Below the pieces are notes generated by a model. It did not search any database and had not been told where the DNA came from. It saw only the letters and a program-made list of their open reading frames with translations. A program made the translations under genes and the position numbers. 64,000 bases of DNA from assembly GCA_047967505.1 (NCBI GenBank), contig CM106540.1; one strand, 5' to 3'. Shown here in pieces: positions 1 through 10,628 of the stretch. The stretch comes from Dipteris shenzhenensis. Taxonomy: Eukaryota; Polypodiophyta; Polypodiopsida; Gleicheniales. Position 1 is the stretch's first letter. Every line of letters starts with the position of its first letter.

Positions 1-379
1 AGCTCAGCAAGAACCTTTTCTCAGTAGGTCAAATGACGGAACACAATTACAAAGTCATCTTCGACGGTGATGAATGCACTATCAGAGACAAATCCAAAAG
101 ATGTCAGCTAGTAGCAAAAGGTGTCAAAGAAGGATGCTTATACAGAATGCTAGCTACAGTACCAGATAAGCATGCCATGTCAGTTCAACCGCAATAGATG
201 CCACTATCTACAAAATGGCACAAGAGATATGGTCATGTCAATTTCAAGTACTTGTTAGATCTCAGGAATCAGAATATGGCAATTGGGATTCCGAAGCTAT
301 AGTTTCTTGGAAAAGTTTGTGAAGCATGCTGCTTCCGCAAACAAAAGCGAACCAACTTTATCAGAAGTACCTCTCGTGC

Positions 380-857
380 ACGAGGTATTCTTGATTTGAT
401 TCATACAGATGTATGAGGTTATGCCGAGACCCGCAGCATCAATGGCTCACTTTACTACTTGACTTTCATCGATGACTATAGCAGACATTGTTGGGTCTAC
501 TTTTTGAAAGAGAAATCTGAAGTGTTTTCTAGATTTCAAGAATTCAAAGCCATGGTAGAAAACTAGACAGGAAGAAAGATCAAGGTCATGAGATCAGACA
601 GAGGAGGTGAATACATGTCTTCAGCATTCATGAACTTCTGCAGAAATCACGGCATACGAAGACAATTCACATGTGCAGATACTCCTCAGCAGAATGCAAG
701 AGTTGAAAGGAAGAATGGGACTTTAGCAGACAGTGCTAGAGCAATGCTTAGTGAAAAGCATCTTCCAAATCAGTATTGGGCAGAAGCAATAGCTACAACT
801 AACTACTTGCTTAATCAGCTTTCTACCGAACCGATACAGGGTATGACTCTGCTATGA
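380..857 (+). pseudogene. Copia-1 integrase core (broken)
   Basis: This is a retroviral-type integrase core, which in an intact element inserts the cDNA into the host genome. The first catalytic Asp lies in an HTDV segment near 405, the second in the SDRGGEY segment near 597, and the Glu in a QQNARVERKN segment near 695. Stops at about 414 and 564 interrupt the frame. The C-terminal part and the linker to RT are deleted, so the frame runs off at 857 and overlaps the start of the RT frame at 854. Assignment to Copia is secure; function is lost. Confidence 0.9.
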
Positions 858-2068
858 TAGAAGAAATGGATGCTTTGTATAAGAATAATACTTGGGAATT
901 ATGCAACCTTCCACCAGGAAAGAAGGCCATAGCAAGCAAATGGGTATACAAAGTGAAGTACAATCCAGATGGAAGTATTCAAAGATACAAAGCCAGATTA
1001 GTTGCAAAAGGATTTACACAACAATATGGTCAAGACTATGATGAGACTTATGCTCCAGTAGCAAAGATGGATTTCATACGGTTCTTGATATCACTAGCAA
1101 CACTCAGCAGATGGAATGTGTATCAGCTTGATGTCAAGATTGCATTTCTCAATGGTTATCTAGACGAAGAAGTCTACATGCAACAGCCAGCAGGTTATGT
1201 TGAACTAGGACAGGAGAATAAGGTTTGCCATCTCAAGAAAAGTCTCTACGGCTTAAAGCAAGCACCCAGAAGTTGATACAGTAGAATTTGACAAGATCTG
1301 GGATACATGAAGTCCAATGCAGATCATACTCTCTACTACAAAGTTCAAGGGGAAGACATTACTATTGCACTTTTATACGTAGATGATTTGATTGTGACAG
1401 GAAGCAAGGATAGCTTCATCAAAAAACTAAAACAAGACTTATCTGCAGAGTTTGACATGAAAGATCTTGGACTTATGCACTATTGTCTTGGAATTGAGTT
1501 CTGGAGAGATTCAGATAGCACATTCATGAGTGAGCTCAAGTATGTTGACAGTCTCCTGAAGAAGTTTCATATGGCAGATTGCAAGATTGCAGCCACTCCC
1601 ATGAAACAGAGTTTGAAACTTACTAAAGATTCAAAAAAGCCTACAGTCAATGACAGACACTACAGGCAGCTCATTGGATCTCTTATATATCTGACAATCA
1701 CATGGCCAGATATTTGTTATGCAGTAAGCTCACTAGCACAGTTTATAGCAAATCCAAAACAGTCTCATTGGAATGCAGCCAAAAGAGTCTTGAGATACAT
1801 CAGAGGTACAAGACAGTTTGGGATAGAATACAGAGAAAGTCATCCACGGTTGCATGGATACTGTGACAGTGACTATGCCGGAGATCATGAGACCAGGAGA
1901 TCGACACACGGATATGCATTTTTCCTTGGTCAAGGTGCTATATCATGGTTGTCTTCAACTGAAGCAGAATATAGAGCACTCACTACAGGTGCATGTGAGG
2001 CTGTATGGCTCCGAAGACTATTGTCAGAAACATATTACTTTGATGAGTCAAAGCCAACAACAATATAA
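854..2068 (+). pseudogene. Copia-1 reverse transcriptase and N-terminal RNase H (broken)
   Basis: This is an RVT_2-type Copia reverse transcriptase. It begins in the conserved segment that recasts as KWVYKVKYNPDGS, continues through DVKIAFLNGYL (RT motif A, normally D-x-A-F-L-N-G), and carries the catalytic YVDD at 1376-1387. RNase H follows, with CDSDYAGD near 1860 and STEAEYRAL near 1959. A tight cluster of stops lies at about 1274-1290 just after the LKQAP motif. A further stop at 2066-2068 falls inside RNase H where the family normally has a Tyr. RT and RNase H together make the cDNA in the virus-like particle; this copy could not. Confidence 0.92.
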
Positions 2069-2315
2069 TGTGATAATCAATTGGCTCAAGCATTGGCCAA
2101 AAATCCAGTACATCACTCCAGGACAAAGCACATTGATGTCAGAGAGCAATTCATCAGAGAAAGTGTTACTTGGTGACATCACACTGCAGCATTGTGATAG
2201 CAAAGAGAATGTTGCAGACATCTTTACCAAACCACTCGGTAAAGAGCTATTCGAGAAACACCGACTAGCTCTTGGTTTGACACAAAGGAAGGACATTCCC
2301 ATTAAAGGGGTGTGA
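2069..2315 (+). pseudogene. Copia-1 RNase H C-terminus (frameshifted)
   Basis: This is the end of the RNase H domain after the nonsense codon at 2066. [14 protein letters not shown] segment is in the same frame as the upstream ORF. The frame then changes near 2157, and the closing VADIFTKPL motif, typical of the Copia pol C-terminus, is read in the +1 frame and ends at 2315. The polypurine tract and LTR follow about 80 bp later, the normal order at a Copia 3' end. Confidence 0.85.
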
Positions 2316-2402
2316 TGGAATGTAATGCTATCCCTTCTTCGATTCCCCAGAATCATCATCTTGAGGGAAGGCCTACTTCATGATGTTGATCTTGAGGGAA
2401 AA

Positions 2403-2745
2403 TGTTGAGAGTTCACGCTCAACATCATGTGATCATGTGTGCATAGCACCGTCACGTGATCATATGTGCATAGCACTAACCTTATAGAGTGCTATAAAGG
2501 AAAGGGTTAGACCCCCTAACCCTAACCCTAAAAGGGTTTGTATATATTCTATTTTTTCAACTAAATCTAATGTACAGTTAGTCATTTGTGGTGTGCTCTC
2601 TAGCTGTGCCCTCTCTCCTCATCTCCACTCTTCTCCTCTCCCCTCTTCATATTTTGTCAGCTCATTCCTGCAAGAGCAATTGACCATACCACCCTTTAGG
2701 AATCTCACCCTTGGAGAGTGATCGATTATATCCCTGAGTATATAG
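2403..2745 (+). repeat. Likely 3' LTR of Copia-1 (3' boundary unresolved)
   Basis: The LTR starts with TGTTGAGAG directly after a purine tract, as expected for a Copia 3' LTR. It contains a 27-bp-period duplication (about 2429-2476) of a segment reading GTGATCATRTGTGCATAGCAC, and a TATA-like CTATAAAGG near 2491. A CCCTAA-type short array lies at 2514-2530. The first 20 bp can fold as GTTGAG...CTCAAC. No clear CA terminus is visible before LINE B-1 inserts at 2754, so the LTR may continue after 4801. Its partner 5' LTR is outside the window. Confidence 0.65.
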
Positions 2746-2754
2746 CATCCCAAG
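2746..2754. repeat. TSD of LINE B-1, left copy
   Basis: The 9-mer catcccaag is repeated exactly at 4793-4801, directly after the A17 tail of LINE B-1. This is the target-site duplication expected from target-primed reverse transcription. Confidence 0.8.
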
Positions 2755-3499
2755 GAAAAGATTAAAAAGGGGGAGGGGTAATAGTCAAAGAAGAGAAGTT
2801 CTCCTAAGATGCTGCATCTCCTACTTGCCTCCCTTCATCCCTCCCACCATATCCTCACCACTTTGCGCCTCCTTCCCCTCACCATCACCTCACCATTAGC
2901 GCCCTCTCACACCCCTGTGCTTTGTCATTGTGTCCCCTCTCTTGCATTACGAGCCGCTCAGCCCACTTAGGGCTCGAGTAGCAACTAGCGTTGGTGATTG
3001 CAACCCCGCCCTTGTTCCCTTGACCTTCCATGCAAATCATGTAGATCCGCGTCTCAGTCGCGACAGCTTCCAGTAAGGCCTTGTCACGTCGAGGAGAGCC
3101 ACGAGCTCTCAGCTCGGGTTGGTGGTAGCTCAAGCAACTACTAATGGTAGGCAACCCCCAGCCCCTTTATAGGTCGTACAACTGCAAGGGAGTGGTGAGG
3201 CCCCCCCTTGAAGCCTGTTTGCCAACAAAGAAGGGGAGGATGGCTCACAGACCTCCTTCCTCGTTATTCTTTCCACCTCATTATCCTTCCTCTTTATTTG
3301 GTGAGCCAGAACGTGCATGGACTTTACAATTGTGCATGCAATCAACCTCATCATTTGATTCTTTGCCAGGAATTGCAGAGAGTAGTGATAGGAAGGTCAA
3401 TAGACCTCCTTTGGTCTAGGAGCACATGTTCACAGCAGTTGATATTGCACATTGCCATCACCTTCTCCTAGGAAGGGGGCCCGAGGTTTGATCCCCAGC

Positions 3500-4080
3500 A
3501 GTGGGAAGGAGTGGAGGGGTTTATATTTTAGCTTCACAGGCAGTGGCCTCTGAGGTCTTCGACCATGAGGAGTTGATTGCAGGCAAGGTAGCGTGGATGG
3601 GCCTTTGCGCGAGGGGGGCACAAGATAGGGCTCTTGAATGTTTATGCACTAGCATGCAAACATCACCAGTCGACCTTTTGGAGACGCCTAACAAAGTGCC
3701 TCCCAAATGTCAACTCATGGATTGTTGGAGGTGACTTCAAACAAACTTGAGTTCGTGGAGAATAAGTGAGAGGAAACCTCTTTCTTTGAGATGCCAGTAG
3801 TAGAGAGGACCACCTGGGAGCAGTTTATTTTAGTGGTCGGGGGTAGCAGACCCCTAGCATGAGGCAGAGTTTACTAGGACTCAAAGAAGCCTACATTTTT
3901 CTTTTGGATAGGAGGCATGATGGGTTGTGGAGCGCCTAGATTGGTTCTATGTGGGAGATAGGCCGCTACACAAAGGGGGCTCCACTAGCATAGTAGTGAG
4001 CACCACGAAGTCCGACCATCCTCCGATCATACTTCACCTCGAGTAGTCCCGCTCAAGTCTCCCCCAAAAGGGGATGCGTA
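3500..4080 (+). pseudogene. LINE B-1 AP-endonuclease remnant
   Basis: Degenerate endonuclease/exonuclease/phosphatase domain. An LLNVYALA segment (about 3634) followed by WIVGGDFKQT (about 3720-3750) matches the GFLNLYAS...GGDFN block of LINE A. A KSDHPPIILHL segment near 4010-4040 matches the catalytic SDH motif. Several stops interrupt the frames. In an intact LINE this domain nicks the target DNA to prime reverse transcription. Confidence 0.75.
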
Positions 4081-4329
4081 TTCCAAACAACCTGCTTCAA
4101 GAGGCAGAGGTCCAAACTGTCCAACATGACAGAGGATTTGGACAATAACTTTTCGAATTGTGACCAAGACACAAAGGATGCGGAGACTTCACGTAGGGTA
4201 TGGTGGCGTGGCTCACAGAGGGACGCCATGCCTTCTCTATTGATCCAATCTCACCGGCGTACAAGATTTATGGTGAGCAGGTCTTCCGGATTGAGTTCTT
4301 GAGGCAATACCACCATGTTACACCCGCCT

Positions 4330-4650
4330 CCAACCTTTGGTGTATGGGAGACAGTGGCCAACATCACTGATTGGAACTTCTCGATCGCACATTACAGTCA
4401 AGTCATGGGAGGGCAATAGATTCCACTAGCGGCCACACTAATGGCCATTTGGCAGGACATCATCTCCACTCTGCGCGCTGGTTGGGAGTGAGGTGTTCCC
4501 AACTCATGAGAAACCACCGGGCAGCGGGAGCACTTTTGCAAGGCTTGGCCAGCAAGCATTTTCTACACATTCTTGGCGGGAGATATCCGCTGGATGTATA
4601 GGCCACCATCCTGGCTGTTAGCCCCTATCCCAAACAGTCCCTAGGCAGTT
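4330..4650 (+). pseudogene. LINE B-1 ORF2 C-terminal tail
   Basis: Read across frames, the segments VWETVANITDWN, FCKAWPAS and PPSWLLAPIP correspond one-to-one to VWEVVASIMDWN, FCKAWPTG and PPTWLLAPVP at the end of LINE B-2 ORF2 (47030-47337). Frameshifts and stops make it non-coding. It places this element in family B. Confidence 0.8.
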
Positions 4651-4792
4651 AGTTGGGATTGCCGACAGGCCGGTCTTGGACAGCCAAGGATTTTCTTTAT
4701 ACTCGGCCCAATTTTGGTTGCTGATTTGTATGGGATTTTCTTGAGCATTAATAAAAGTTTCCTTTCTTTGCAACCAAAAAAAAAAAAAAAAA

Positions 4793-4801
4793 CATCCCAA
4801 G
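4793..4801. repeat. TSD of LINE B-1, right copy
   Basis: The 9-mer catcccaag lies directly after the poly(A) tail and is identical to 2746-2754. Confidence 0.8.
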
Positions 4802-6212
4802 AAACCAAAACAGAAGGGCAGGGAAAAAGGGCATCATTGCAATTCTTGCAAGCTTATGAAGCTCTTTATTTATTAACCTTAAGGACTAGAGCATCAATCA
4901 AAGACGTTTGTCTTCTTGAGAGTGCAGAGAATTTTAATTAAAACCGCCATCAAGAGCAAATGTAAAGACAAATCTATGAACAATTTCGTAGCACCTTAGG
5001 AGAAACCAAGAAAGATCTAGAGGGAGGTAACGACCATGACAATGATAATGATGACAGCACTGACGATGACTCATTATTATTGCTCTTTTCATTCCTCAAA
5101 GCAGGAACTTTGGCCAGAGAAAGCATGCCCAGTGGCTGTTTCCAAGCAGGAATAAATTTGAGTGGAGCTTAAACTGCTTAAACCATAGATGTATACAAAG
5201 AGTGATTTGATCGGTTCCTACATCGCTATGACAATGGATTGCCTCCTCATGTAGTAATTCTGCAACATCATTCTGGTCAAGAGCTCTGGCTAGAAATTTG
5301 TAGATTGAAATTTTGCTCCATCAGGTCCAAACTTTGCAAGCAGCCAATCTGCAAGCATACAAGAGGCAATAAGACACGGAAAGAGCAAGCTTGATCACAA
5401 CCCCACAATCTCCTGCCTGCTTAGACCCAAGGAATATTCCCACATAAATTATTTAATTTTAATGACATACCTCCACATGTATATTTGGTCGAAGAATACA
5501 TATAAAAAACTAGTCAAAATACCTATGTGGGGATAAAGACACATGTCCAACAAGAGTATTAACATTTTTATTGAATGAAAATATATCCTTCCCCCCCCCC
5601 TCTCTGTCTGCTTGCTACTGTCCTCCTCCACCAGCTCATTCTCATCACTCACATGCTTTTTAGCCTCCCCCCAGCTGCCTGCTTGTCTCTACATATTATT
5701 TCTCTCCCCAGCTAAAGCCGCCTGTTATGATACCTCTGCCACAAACCCTTCCTGTTTTTCATGAGGCTCTCCTGCCTTCATTGTGGCACATCAGAATGCA
5801 CTTCTCTCTAGGCAGCAGTTCTTCAAACACCAGGCATACTTTGTTAGCAGAGAAGCTTTCAGAGTAGCATTTCCCTGAATGCTGTTCATGAGCGTTCCCT
5901 TGTAACAAAACAGCACATTTTCCCCTATCTTTGCATTTGTATGGCTTTAAAAGAATAACCATTCTCTATGGCATCGTATGCACTAATTATACGCTGTACA
6001 TTTGAGCTACCTTCATGATCGTATTTGTCGTAAAGTGATTTCTAAAAGCTCTAAAACTTTGACAGTGTAAAATTACTTAATCCTACTCGCCAGGGTCCAT
6101 TTCAAAGAGTTGTTCTTGACCACTGCCTTTACCATCTGCAAACACCCTACCCTACCCCCCACCCCTGAAGGGGCCTGACCTATTCAGAAGCCCTACAAAC
6201 TGTGCCAGACCG
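4802..6212. other. No gene recognised; unique-looking AT-rich sequence
   Basis: This stretch holds short imperfect trinucleotide runs (for example GATGA units near 5036-5075), a C10 run near 5590, and no ORF longer than about 75 codons with recognisable similarity. It could be intron or intergenic host sequence next to the VAL-like gene. I see no promoter or RNA gene that I can support. Confidence 0.5.
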
Positions 6213-6329
6213 TTTTTTTTTTTGGGGCAAAAAGAGACTTCTATTAAGTATTAAAGAAAACTGTTAGAGCAAGCTCCATACGGGATACACCATGCAATGC
6301 ATGAAAAGCTCAAAAGCCAAAAGAAAGGA

Positions 6330-8552
6330 TTGGGGCTGATAGTGCCATCTCAATCCTATAGAACCCTCTGAGAAAAAGGGAGAACCCCTCCAAACTCGTA
6401 GGAATACAATCCTCCTAGAAGAGGCTGCCCGTGAAGGGCCCTACATGCTAGCCCAAATAGCTATCAAAGTATGAACCGTGTCACTCCAAATACCTGTGAA
6501 CACATGTAAAGGGTGTATTTGGGTGCCATCCAGGGCCTCTATACATCTGGCTCTCCAGATGTGCCAAGAGGAAATGCTAGCCAGAATCTCCCAGGAAGTG
6601 TCCACTGAAGCATGAGAAGCTCTGAAGGGAGTAAATGGTACATCTTGAAGAGAGCAGGTCTCTATCACCTACCTACAGACCGAGAGTGCCCAAGAAGAAG
6701 GCTCACCCTCATAAAACGTATGGGGCTCAGTAAGGGATAACCAGGCGACCGAGCCCCAAGTCATGAAGAAAGGGGAGGTATGAAAAATGCTGAGTATCTG
6801 AGCAACCCCTTTCCAAACAGTGCTCGCTTGACTACATTCCCAAAGGCAATGTCGCACTGACTCCTCTGCAGAATGACAATGAGAGCAAGTAGGGTCAACC
6901 CCAAATCGTGATCTCCACTAGTTCACTACAATCCCTCCATGAATAGAAAGCCAAAAGAAAAGAGTGATCTTTCTATTTCTGAGGGATTTCCAGAGCCTCC
7001 TCCAGAAGTTCCTACACAAATCTGCAGTGATGAAGAAGCTGTCCCAATGGGGGGCTCTAGAGGGAATCCAACCCCTACTGCTCAACTGAAATCTCCTGGC
7101 ATTACCAACCGTGAAACGAAAGAAGGGAATCCCCCTCTCTTGGTGCCCATGATCTATCCAATCCCACTCTCATGGGTCCCACTGTAAGCACATGATAGAT
7201 GCACCTCCATATAACCACAATCTCCAGGATCCCAGGGCCAAGAGCAGAGGGTCAGAATCTAAATACCACTGCAAGCCCGCTCCATCATTCACAAAGCCAC
7301 CAGCAATCTTGATAGGCTAAAAGGCAACCTCTAGAAGAATATCATCCGTGGATCTAGAAAGTATACCCCCATCCCCAACGTGAAAGACAAGTGCATCCTC
7401 CCTAACACCTCGAAGAGTGATCACCTGAGGAGAAGCTGCTGTCCTCGAAAAGGCTCCCATCCAAGTGGAAGAAGTAATAGGCATATCAACTGTCCAGTCC
7501 ACCGGGATGGCTGCATCTATCTGCTGAATCTTACGTGCTACCCCTCTGAGGTGACTCACCGACTGTAGTCTCTGACCCTCAGGTAGCCTAATAAATGCTT
7601 TCCAAGTGTCCTACTATGAAGGCGGGGCCTCTCTCCCATCTAGACCACTGCATGTAATCCGAAGAGCCCAGTGGTCTGCCATCCTCATCAAGAATACTGT
7701 CATTCCAAATGACCGACTGCCTATCAATCTCTTTGAGGGTAGAGGGCGGAACCCTGCGAAGTGTATTTCAGAAGCTTCCCCAAGCTTTCAGGATGGCAGC
7801 CATGACAGGACATGCAGGAGATTTGAGAGGCACGGAAGTAAATATCCAGCGAGGGCTGTCCACCCAATCATCTCCTAAGGTAGGTCTGCAAGCCTGAATG
7901 CGTCCAAAAAAGAAGTCCTTCCAAGGTTCTTGCCCAGGCATGATACCCCTCACCACCACCTTACAAAGAAATGCCCTGCATTGCAGGTTCGGGTCAATGA
8001 TATTAAGACCCCCTTCACATGTAGGGAGAATAATGGTCTCCCAGGCCACCCTCGCTGCAACATCTGCCGTGCCATCGAATCCACTCCATTGAAAATTTCT
8101 GATTGGTCTAATGAGCTGAGTGATGCACTCTCTAGACCGGCACCAGCATGAACACACAAACCAAGCGGTGGCCAAGAGAACCTGGTTCGCTACCACAACT
8201 CTAGATGCAAGGTCAAGTTTGGCTGAGCTCCAGAAGAGAAGCTTTTTCCTTATACTCTCCAGTACAGGGGTAAACTGCTCTGCTAGAGAGATGCCCAACC
8301 CTACCTGGCATCCCACATATATGACAGGAACACCCCTCCGAATCCAGGAGAAGCCAATGTCAACTCCCTAGCCTGGAGTATCCTCATCACTGATCCAAAA
8401 GCCAAAGGATTTATGCCAATTAATGTGTGCTCCTGCAACTGAGCAAAAGATATCCAAGGCTGTCCGGAAAGCATCCATTGACTTCCAGGAGGCCTCAATA
8501 AAAATGGCAATGTCATCAACCAACTCACAATCCAGAAGCTCCTACTCCTGTC
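6330..8552 (-). pseudogene. LINE A-1 ORF2: RT C-terminal half and tail (broken)
   Basis: Minus-strand fragments match LINE A-6 ORF2 in colinear order. An LVDD segment stands at the position of the RT catalytic motif (8500s), followed by INWHK...GFWISDEDT, GCQVGLGIS, PTCEGGLNIIDPNLQCRAFL, and the tail block ASVDTSWEILASISSWHIWRAR (split across two segments near 6590-6540). The zinc motif region (HCLWECSQAS) is at about 6850. Frameshifts occur every few hundred bases. The N-terminal RT motifs and most of the endonuclease are deleted. Confidence 0.88.
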
Positions 8553-8711
8553 TCAAGGGCAATCTCTGGCATCCAATTTGTGTTCCTGTAGAAAAAGAAT
8601 GTCCAAGGAACCACCTGACACACTTGGATGAAGCTGATTCCTTGTCAGCTGCCTGCGACGGCGATGAGGGATGCCGCCCAACCCCTGTATATTCCAACTG
8701 GCTATCCTCAT
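8553..8711 (-). pseudogene. LINE A-1 ORF2 start: endonuclease N-terminus only
   Basis: ORF2 begins at an ATG on the minus strand (8711-8709) that overlaps the ORF1 stop TGA (8710-8708) as ATGA. The first 50 or so residues match the LINE A-6 endonuclease (SWNIQGLGGIPHRRRR, then FLQEHKLDARDC), including the catalytic Asn and Glu positions. The frame then hits the deletion junction near 8550 and continues into RT sequence out of frame. Confidence 0.82.
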
Positions 8712-10069
8712 TGGCGGGAGGAAGCGGATTGGAATACCTTACCCGACCTGGTGGCAGAAAAAGAACCCTCTATCGGAGCTGACCTCTTGCCATACACATG
8801 AGGTCCAAGGGGAGGAAAGTCCACTGGTGAGAGAGAGAAGGATCTCTCAAAGGGGATGCCGATAACTGGCTCTCCGAAAGTGGAGGGTATAAAATCATCA
8901 TCTGGGAGGTCAGAGAGGTCCTGAAGAGCGGAAAAGGAATTCCGCCGAGCCAGTCCTAGGAAAGGGGTCCGAAGGATTCCTATTGAAGCAGGGAAAGAAT
9001 GTAACACCCCTTTCCCTTTGTCAACAGAAGGAGACACCTGTGCTGTGTCCTAATCAAGAAGTGTTGCAGACAAGATACCAACAACCTGGGCTGCTGAAGG
9101 AGGCACAGCCTGATCTTGTGATGAAGCGGAAGAAGGCTTCTGAACAATAGCCTCCATGGCGGTGGCCTCCCGAGGAGGGGCTCCTAAGGGATAGTCTCTG
9201 GAGCAGCGAAAGTATGATCTGAAGTAGAGGACCTAACCGCGATCGGAACCCACCGGAGGCCAGAGGTAGTGCGGTGTGCAAGAGGGCCTAGCAAGAGGAC
9301 GGAGCCCGTGTCTGAGGCGGTGCTTATGGAGTGCTAGGTCCTACTCCTAATCTCTGTCGTAACCTAGTACGAGCTGGTTGCTTTTTTGGCCTCTTCTTCT
9401 TCTTTGGGCAATCTCTGGCGAAGTGCCCGGAGGATCTGCAAATCCTGCACTGGTCCTGACGACCTGCAACCTCAAATCTCTGGCGAAAGAATGACCCATT
9501 GGGCCGTTGTAGCATGATGTCGTCATCTGAAATGTTAGGGTCCTCGACAATGACCCTAACCCTGGGTACCCCATCCATCCTGACCGCCTCAACAGCCGAC
9601 GAAGGCTCGCCAAGAAGAGAGGGATCTCTGCTACCACACCAAACCTCTCGCCAATAACTAAAAGAAGCCGATGATAAACTGAAGGTAGACCAAGGAACCT
9701 GATGAAGACGGAAACTCCGTGCTTGTCCTCTTCAATCGGGTCTAAGCCCAGTTGAAAAGGAAACAAAAAAATCCTCCTATAGCCTAGAAAGAGAAACCCA
9801 GTCTGTAGCAAGTCTCTCGTGACGTTCGAGGAATCTAGGCACACCTGAAAGAAACCTCGTCCCAATAAACGTACATCCTTAAGGTGGGGAGCGAGCTCCT
9901 GAGAAAGCGCCGCAACCATCCAATCTCTAGCCTGTGATCTGGAGGGGTGGGAGCCAAAGATACATGCGAAGAGAGTCGTGGAACACTCATGCTGCAGCTC
10001 GTCTTTTGAGAAAGTGACGGTTCTCGCGGCCGGTGTGTGCGGTAATGGATTGACTGAATGGGTACCCAT
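8708..10069 (-). pseudogene. LINE A-1 ORF1, gag-like nucleic-acid-binding protein (frameshifted)
   Basis: This is ORF1 of LINE A. The N-terminal block (ECSTTLFACIFGSHPSRSQ...LLGRGFFQV) is a DUF4283-like domain shared with A-3 and A-6. A CCHC zinc knuckle C-R-I-C-R-S-S-G-H-F-A-R-D-C (about 9450-9405), followed by a Lys-rich patch, suggests RNA binding. The C-terminal block (RRNSFSALQDLSDLPDDDF...SATRSGKVF) ends at 8708. The blocks lie in different frames and stops separate them. In an intact element the product would coat the LINE RNA. Confidence 0.85.
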
Positions 10070-10149
10070 TCGTCAATCGAGGTGGAAAAGGCCGACTCAA
10101 ACACAAAGAAACTCCGTCTGCTTTCCTGAAGCCCATGAGATCCCTAAAA

Positions 10150-10628
10150 AATAGGGGGTACACCTCATGAAGGGAGAGGGTGAAAGGAGGGAGGGAGAGA
10201 GAAGATTGAGCAAGGAGGGAGAATGAATGAGGGGGAGGAGTCAGAAAGGAGAAAGGGAGGACAGCAAGAAGGAGAGGGGAAGGGAAGGGGGCAGGAGGAG
10301 GAGAGGAGGGGAGAGGAGTGGAGGAGAGGGGAGCGAAGAAACAGTTTGGGGGGGGGGGGGGCACACAGGCAGGCAGCAGCGCGGGGGAGGGGGGGGGGCT
10401 GTGCGGGCAACAGCACGGGGAGGAGGGGCTGCAGCAGTGCGCGGGGGTAGGGGCTGCAGCAGCGCGGGGGGTAGGGAAGGGGAGAGAGAGAGGGGAGGCG
10501 GGGGGGAGCAGCAGGTAGGGGGGAGGGGGGGGAGGAGGCAGCAAGGAGGGGAGGGTGGGGGCAGCAAGGAGGGGAGCAGGAAGGAGGAAGGGCAGAAGGA
10601 GGAGCTGGAAGCAGCAGCCGATGGATAA
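10150..10628 (-). promoter_or_regulatory. C/T-rich 5' leader of LINE A-1 (G/A-rich on plus)
   Basis: About 480 bp of nearly pure purine on the plus strand, hence pyrimidine on the element's sense strand, sits immediately upstream of ORF1. The same type of leader precedes LINE A-3, A-6, B-2 and D-1. Long apparent ORFs here on both strands are compositional artefacts. A role as 5' UTR or internal promoter is inferred from position only. Confidence 0.6.

Larger units (their letters stand above)
1..2402 (+). mobile_element. Copia-1: Ty1/copia internal region, 5' truncated by window edge
   Basis: The left part of a Ty1/copia retrotransposon runs in from outside the window. In order it shows a GAG-pre-integrase region (about 200-360), an integrase core, RT and RNase H, then a purine-rich tract at about 2390-2402 just before a TG that begins a likely 3' LTR. 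This PR-INT-RT-RH order is diagnostic of Copia rather than Gypsy. In-frame stops occur near 299, 414 and 564. A deletion joins integrase directly to RT near 840, and a stop and a frameshift lie in RNase H. The copy is therefore dead, and it would have depended on other copies for mobility. Confidence 0.93.
2755..4792 (+). mobile_element. LINE B-1, internally deleted non-LTR retrotransposon with TSD
   Basis: This LINE insertion is bounded by a 9-bp TSD and ends in 17 A's (4776-4792). It holds a pyrimidine-rich 5' segment, an AP-endonuclease remnant (about 3500-4060) and the ORF2 C-terminal tail with its 3' UTR (4330-4775). The whole RT domain is missing. The terminal 60 bp (ATTAATAAAAGTTTCC followed by TTTCTTTG) matches the end of LINE B-2 at 47440-47468, which defines the family. 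Both termini survived while the middle was lost, so the copy may have moved as a non-autonomous derivative. Confidence 0.85.
6213..10628 (-). mobile_element. LINE A-1, minus strand, both ends present, internal deletion
   Basis: An inverted poly(A) tail (T11 at 6213-6223) starts the element on the plus strand. Reading the minus strand from right to left there is a C/T-rich leader (10628-10150), ORF1 (10069-8708), the start of ORF2 (8711), and the RT C-terminal half plus tail (about 8553-6330). About 2 kb present in LINE A-6 (roughly 59670-61650) is missing at a junction near 8550. No TSD could be identified. Many stops and frameshifts are present. Confidence 0.9.

Noticed and set aside
2514-2536. 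CCCTAA repeats as a telomere or interstitial telomeric site
   Set aside because: Only three units inside an LTR near a TATA-like box; a telobox-like promoter element is a simpler reading.
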